This document shows, one piece after another, positions 4,807 through 8,476 of a DNA stretch of 8,476 nucleotides; the first letter of the stretch is position 1; every line of letters begins with the position of its first letter. A program made the translations under genes and the position numbers. The stretch is from Alphaproteobacteria bacterium. Lineage in GTDB: Bacteria > Pseudomonadota > Alphaproteobacteria > Rickettsiales > UBA6187. The notes under the pieces were generated by a model, which was not told the origin of the DNA, did no database searches, and saw only the letters and a list, made by a program, of their open reading frames with translations. Location of the stretch: NCBI GenBank assembly GCA_024280585.1, contig JAJRPW010000148.1, positions 1-8,476 on the forward strand, written 5' to 3'.

Positions 4807-7083
4807 ATGATACGAAATTTTATTGCCCTGTTTTTACTTGTAGTTTTATATTCCGCCAACGCCTATTCAAGCGGCGATATAATCAAATCCATCATCATAA
4901 AAAACAATAAAAGGGTTGAGGAGGCCACGATTGCTTCATATCTCGACCTCAAAAAAGGTGACAAATTCGACCAGGAGAAAATCAATTCTTCTTTGAAAAA
5001 GATGTTTGATACTGGCTTATTTTCAGATTTATCCGTTTCCAGAAAAGGTAATAATTTAATTGTAAACATAACAGAAAACCCCATCATTAATAAAGTCGTT
5101 TTTGAGGGTAACAAAAGGATAAAAGACACTGATTTACTAGGTGAAATATCGCTGCAATCCCGCTCGGTATATACAAAAACAAAGATTCGTGATGATACTA
5201 ATAAAATAAGAGCATTATATAGACGTGGTGGGCGTTTTGCCGTTGAGGTTGAGCCAAAAATTATAAAACTTGATCAGAATAGGGTTGATCTTATTTTTGA
5301 AATAACTGAAGGCAAAAAAACCACTGTCGGAAAAATTTATTTCATTGGAAATGAGAGGTTCGATGACGAAAAATTAAGCAAATTAATTAATACTAAAGTT
5401 TCACGTTGGTATAGTTTTTATAACAACAATGATAGTTATGATCCAGACAAAGTCGCATATGACAAAGAGTTAATACGTAAATTTTATATTTCCAAAGGAT
5501 ATGCTGATTTTGAGGTGACATCATCAACGGCGGAAATAACCAAAGACAAAAAATCCTTCATACTCACGTTCACCCTGGAGGAAGGGGACAAATATAAATT
5601 TGGCGAATTAACTATCGAAAGTGAGATTGAAGAGATTGATACATCCGAGCTTTATAACCGCATTGTAACTATTCCTGGCAAAACCTACAATGCTGATTTG
5701 GTTGATACCAGCTTGAATAATATGACCTCAAGTCTGAATGATGAGGGCTATGCATTCATTAATGTCAGCACAGAACTGGATAAATCAGAAGATGATAACA
5801 CCATCAGCTTAATATACAAAATCCAGGAAAGCCCAAAAGTGTACATAAATAAGATCAATATTTTTGGTAATATCAGAACTCTGGACAAAGTCATCCGAAG
5901 GGAGTTCAGAGTATCTGAGGGCGATCCATTTAACGCAGCGAAAATCAGACGTTCTAAACAAAGAATCCGAAATCTGGGCTTTTTCGATAATGTTGAGATA
6001 AAAAATGAACCAACTGACGAAAATGACCAGGCAGATATTAACGTAGAGGTTGCTGAAAAATCTACTGGCGAACTTAATTTCGGAGCTGGTTATTCAACCA
6101 ATGACGGAGCGCTTGGCAATATTAGCCTAAGAGAGCGGAATTTGCTTGGCAAAGGCCAGGATTTAAGACTCGACCTGCAAAGATCACAATCCGGATTAAG
6201 TATTAATACCGGTTTTACTGAACCTTATTTCATGGATAAAGATATTTCCCTTGGCTTTAATGTCTGGAATTTTACCAGTAGACGACAAAATAATGCGACA
6301 AGCAGTGTCGACTCTTCTGGTGTCTCATTACGCGCTTCTTATAGCCTGCTTGAGCATTTGCGACATAGTATCTATTCCACGCTAAAAGAAGAACGCGTTA
6401 CAAATATAAAAAATGGCAGCTCCGCTATTGTAAGAAGCCAGGCTGGAAAAACTCAGGCCGTTATATTTGGCCAGTCACTTATGTACGACAAAAGAGACAG
6501 TAAGTATACACCGACTGAAGGTTATTATATTTATTTGGATCAGAAAATTGCAGCTTTAGCTGGAGATTTGCGTTATGTAAGGCATGAATTAAAAACTGGA
6601 TATTATAAACCAATTTATAAGGAAAATGTAATTTTAAAACTCACCGCCAGTGCAGGATATATGACTGGATATTCAGGAAAAAATGTTAGATTTGCAGATA
6701 ATTTCCAGCTTACAGGGCGTAAAATTCGAGGTTTTTCCAATATAGGTTTTGGTCCCACTGACCAGGCAAGTTCTACAGGATCAATATTAGGTGGTAAAAG
6801 ATATTATGTGCAAAGCACTGAAATTGGCTTTCCCATGCCAATTGTACCGGATGAGTTGGGGCTTAAAGGATTTGTTTTTCATGATATGGGAGCAATTACC
6901 GATGCTGACGCCGCAAATAGATCGCAAATTATCGATGAAAATAACCTACATGCTTCTGCTGGAGCCGGTCTTTCCTGGACATCACCGATGGGCCCTATAA
7001 CTATAAGCTATGCGGAGCCATATTTAAGAGACTCCTATAACAAAATAAAAAGAGTACAATTTGACTTTGGAACAAGGTTTTAG
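4807..7083 (+). CDS. bamA: BamA outer-membrane protein assembly factor
   Basis: Central, essential part of the BAM machine, which folds beta-barrel proteins into the outer membrane. The protein has 758 residues, usual for the family. Signal peptide: positively charged MIRN, a hydrophobic core, and a likely cut after Ala19 (SANA). Five periplasmic POTRA domains follow at about 24-91, 92-170, 171-262, 263-343 and 344-419; several carry the G-N/K-x-R strand motif (FEGNKRI, FIGNERF, IFGNIRT) and GFF or GLF turns. The 16-strand barrel runs from about 420 and contains the loop-6 motif IRGF (640-643), corresponding to the conserved VRGF/Y. The last residues are FDFGTRF, a typical C-terminal barrel signal ending in Phe. 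The gene lies 3 bases after rseP and 2 before skp with no obvious ribosome binding site, so translation is probably coupled. It looks intact. Confidence 0.97.
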   Translation: MIRNFIALFLLVVLYSANAYSSGDIIKSIIIKNNKRVEEATIASYLDLKKGDKFDQEKINSSLKKMFDTGLFSDLSVSRKGNNLIVNITENPIINKVVFEGNKRIKDTDLLGEISLQSRSVYTKTKIRDDTNKIRALYRRGGRFAVEVEPKIIKLDQNRVDLIFEITEGKKTTVGKIYFIGNERFDDEKLSKLINTKVSRWYSFYNNNDSYDPDKVAYDKELIRKFYISKGYADFEVTSSTAEITKDKKSFILTFTLEEGDKYKFGELTIESEIEEIDTSELYNRIVTIPGKTYNADLVDTSLNNMTSSLNDEGYAFINVSTELDKSEDDNTISLIYKIQESPKVYINKINIFGNIRTLDKVIRREFRVSEGDPFNAAKIRRSKQRIRNLGFFDNVEIKNEPTDENDQADINVEVAEKSTGELNFGAGYSTNDGALGNISLRERNLLGKGQDLRLDLQRSQSGLSINTGFTEPYFMDKDISLGFNVWNFTSRRQNNATSSVDSSGVSLRASYSLLEHLRHSIYSTLKEERVTNIKNGSSAIVRSQAGKTQAVIFGQSLMYDKRDSKYTPTEGYYIYLDQKIAALAGDLRYVRHELKTGYYKPIYKENVILKLTASAGYMTGYSGKNVRFADNFQLTGRKIRGFSNIGFGPTDQASSTGSILGGKRYYVQSTEIGFPMPIVPDELGLKGFVFHDMGAITDADAANRSQIIDENNLHASAGAGLSWTSPMGPITISYAEPYLRDSYNKIKRVQFDFGTRF

Positions 7084-7085
7084 GC

Positions 7086-7622
7086 ATGAAAAAAATTTTA
7101 AAAACCCTCCTTTTATTTGTATTTCTTGCATCTTCAAATGCAGCATTTTCTGAGGAAATGCATAATATAGCTGTAGTTAATATGCAAAAAGTTCTTGAAG
7201 AATCATCTGCTGCCAAAACGATTAAAGAGCAAATAAGAAGAAAACGGGATGATTATCAAGCGCAGATAACCAAACAAGAAGAAGAGTTGCGTAGCTCCGA
7301 TAAACAACTATCCGAACAACGCACCATTTTATCGCCCGAAGCTTTCGAGGAAAAACGCAAAGAATTTAAGGAGCAACTAATTGAAATGCAGCGGGATGTA
7401 CAAATAAAACGGGCGGAACTGGATAAATCCCTTGGCAAGTCCCTGAATACTGTTCAAACAACAGTTAATGAAATCATAAAAAATATGGCTGCAGAACGGG
7501 GGTTTTCTATAGCCATTGCTATTCCTTCGGCGCAGATATTATATTCCAGTAATGATTTAGATATAACTGAAGATGTCCTAAAAAGTCTTAATCAAAAACT
7601 TCCTGACGTACAAATTGACTAA
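7086..7622 (+). CDS. skp: Skp/OmpH family periplasmic chaperone
   Basis: Periplasmic holdase that grips unfolded outer-membrane proteins and hands them to BamA. The protein has 178 residues. The signal peptide has MKK, a Leu/Phe-rich core and a likely cut near SNAAFS (about 17-22). The mature protein starts with the family strand NIAVVNMQKVLEES. A long charged stretch (about 45-135, rich in Lys, Glu, Gln and Arg) forms the helical tentacles of the trimer. The body returns with AERGFSIAI and a C-terminal LDITEDVLKSLNQKLP, the usual DIT-VLK ending of OmpH-like proteins. It starts 2 bases after bamA, so the two are surely co-expressed. In many relatives lpxD follows; here the operon ends and tsf faces it after 16 bases. 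Family sequences diverge widely, but context and architecture agree. Confidence 0.93.
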   Translation: MKKILKTLLLFVFLASSNAAFSEEMHNIAVVNMQKVLEESSAAKTIKEQIRRKRDDYQAQITKQEEELRSSDKQLSEQRTILSPEAFEEKRKEFKEQLIEMQRDVQIKRAELDKSLGKSLNTVQTTVNEIIKNMAAERGFSIAIAIPSAQILYSSNDLDITEDVLKSLNQKLPDVQID

Positions 7623-7638
7623 TTTTTCTGCTAACGGA

Positions 7639-8476
7639 TTAATTACCGCCGGCAACCTTGGCAACCTCCGCAGCAAAATCTTCTTCCTTTTTCTCAACAC
7701 CTTCGCCAAGCGTCAAGCGAACGTATGATACAATTTCTGTTGCACCGCCAATCTCTTTTTCAGCATCTTTTAGCGCTTGTTTCACTGGGGTTTTGCCATC
7801 CATAACGAAGGCTTGCTCCAGCAACACAACCTCAGCATAAAATTTACGAATCCGACCATCAATCATTTTCTCAATAACAGCTTCGGACTTACCAGAAGCT
7901 CGTGCTTGTTCAGTTAAAACTTTACGCTCACGCTCAACAACGGATGGGTCTAAATCCTCAATCTTCAAGGCTTCCGGCTTAATAGCAGCAATGTGCATTG
8001 CCACTTGTTTACCAAAATCTTTCGCTTTTTTAACATCACCTTCAGTTTTCAAGGCAACTAAAACTGCAATTTTACCAATATTCTCACCGGCAGCATTATG
8101 AATATATGGCACAATAATATCACCATCAATCACCACAGCACGTCTTAAATTCATATTTTCACCAATGACACCAATTGCTTCAGCGATTGTTTCCCCAACT
8201 GTTTTACCAGATTCCGGGCATTTAACCTGTTTGATTTCCTCAATATCATCTGAACCACAAGCAAGAGCAGCCTGGGCAGATCCAATAGCAAGCTTTTGAA
8301 ATTGCTCGTTTTTAGCAAGAAAATCGGTCTCGGAATTAAGCTCTATCGCGGCAGCTTTATTGTCATTCACAGCTATGGCCACCAAACCTTCAGACGCTAT
8401 TCTTCCTGATTTTTTAGCAGCGGTAGAAAGCCCCTTTTTACGCAACCAATCAACGGCATCATCCATATTGCCATCA
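7639..8476 (-). CDS. tsf: Elongation factor Ts (N terminus cut off by window end)
   Basis: Guanine-nucleotide exchange factor that strips GDP from EF-Tu so it can reload with GTP and aminoacyl-tRNA. About 278 codons are visible. The frame stays open to the window edge (codons GAT GGC AAT before Met 8466), so the apparent start there is internal: in full-length EF-Ts, 30-35 residues forming the EF-Tu-binding UBA-like domain precede it. Visible marks are AVDWLRKKGLSTAAKKSGR, then the signature ELNSETDFLAKNEQF (most members have TDFV, so V to L), then the two core subdomains with NMNLRRAVV, MHIAAIKPEAL and a C-terminal helix. The remainder and probably rpsB would lie to the right on the same strand, judging by the usual rpsB-tsf order. 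It converges on skp with 16 bp between stops and no hairpin terminator visible there. Confidence 0.96.
   Translation of the reverse strand, partial: DGNMDDAVDWLRKKGLSTAAKKSGRIASEGLVAIAVNDNKAAAIELNSETDFLAKNEQFQKLAIGSAQAALACGSDDIEEIKQVKCPESGKTVGETIAEAIGVIGENMNLRRAVVIDGDIIVPYIHNAAGENIGKIAVLVALKTEGDVKKAKDFGKQVAMHIAAIKPEALKIEDLDPSVVERERKVLTEQARASGKSEAVIEKMIDGRIRKFYAEVVLLEQAFVMDGKTPVKQALKDAEKEIGGATEIVSYVRLTLGEGVEKKEEDFAAEVAKVAGGN

Noticed and set aside
7623..7638. Bidirectional terminator between skp and tsf
   Set aside because: The 16-bp gap holds no inverted repeat that could form a stable hairpin.

Overview
The window is chromosomal DNA of an AT-rich alphaproteobacterium. The 16S rRNA on the minus strand has the compact alphaproteobacterial form: about 1,149 nt span what takes about 1,190 nt in E. 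coli, with short variable helices. Its V4 wording and the low GC of the protein genes recall the Rickettsiales/Holosporales side of the class. That finer placement is an inference; the class itself is well supported by the rRNA and by the rseP-bamA-skp genes.

Layout. Positions 1-1149 hold the 5' three quarters of a 16S gene on the minus strand; its 3' end lies outside the window. Positions 1150-1415 hold its leader, with a boxA-like antitermination element, small hairpins, a near-consensus promoter and an A/T-rich UP-like block. Positions 1471-2060 hold a complete yefM-yoeB toxin-antitoxin operon, read towards the 16S gene, with a TGTACA-type operator. A perfect 34-bp direct repeat brackets this operon. 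Each copy holds the UP-like block and most of the -35 box of a promoter, so the rRNA and the toxin-antitoxin operon appear to start from copies of the same upstream promoter half.

Positions 2111-3649 are an accessory, decaying region: an 18-bp tandem repeat, an intact small His/Ser-rich gene, and a pentapeptide-repeat gene of about 325 codons broken by four frameshifts. Three of these are one base too many in an A homopolymer. A perfect 50-bp direct repeat places a piece of that gene's coding sequence directly in front of its own ribosome binding site, in the gap shared with rseP.

Positions 3691-7622 are a tight plus-strand operon for the cell envelope: rseP (site-2 protease), bamA (outer-membrane protein insertase) and skp (periplasmic chaperone), with gaps of 2-3 bases. 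Skp carries unfolded outer-membrane proteins to BamA; in characterised bacteria RseP cleaves an anti-sigma factor in response to outer-membrane protein stress. Convergent with it, 16 bases away, is tsf (elongation factor Ts), cut off at its N terminus by the window end.

No wholly new system is proven here. The most unusual features are the toxin-antitoxin cassette inside a duplicated rRNA promoter half, the unrecognised His-rich protein, and the shattered pentapeptide gene with its 50-bp repeat.
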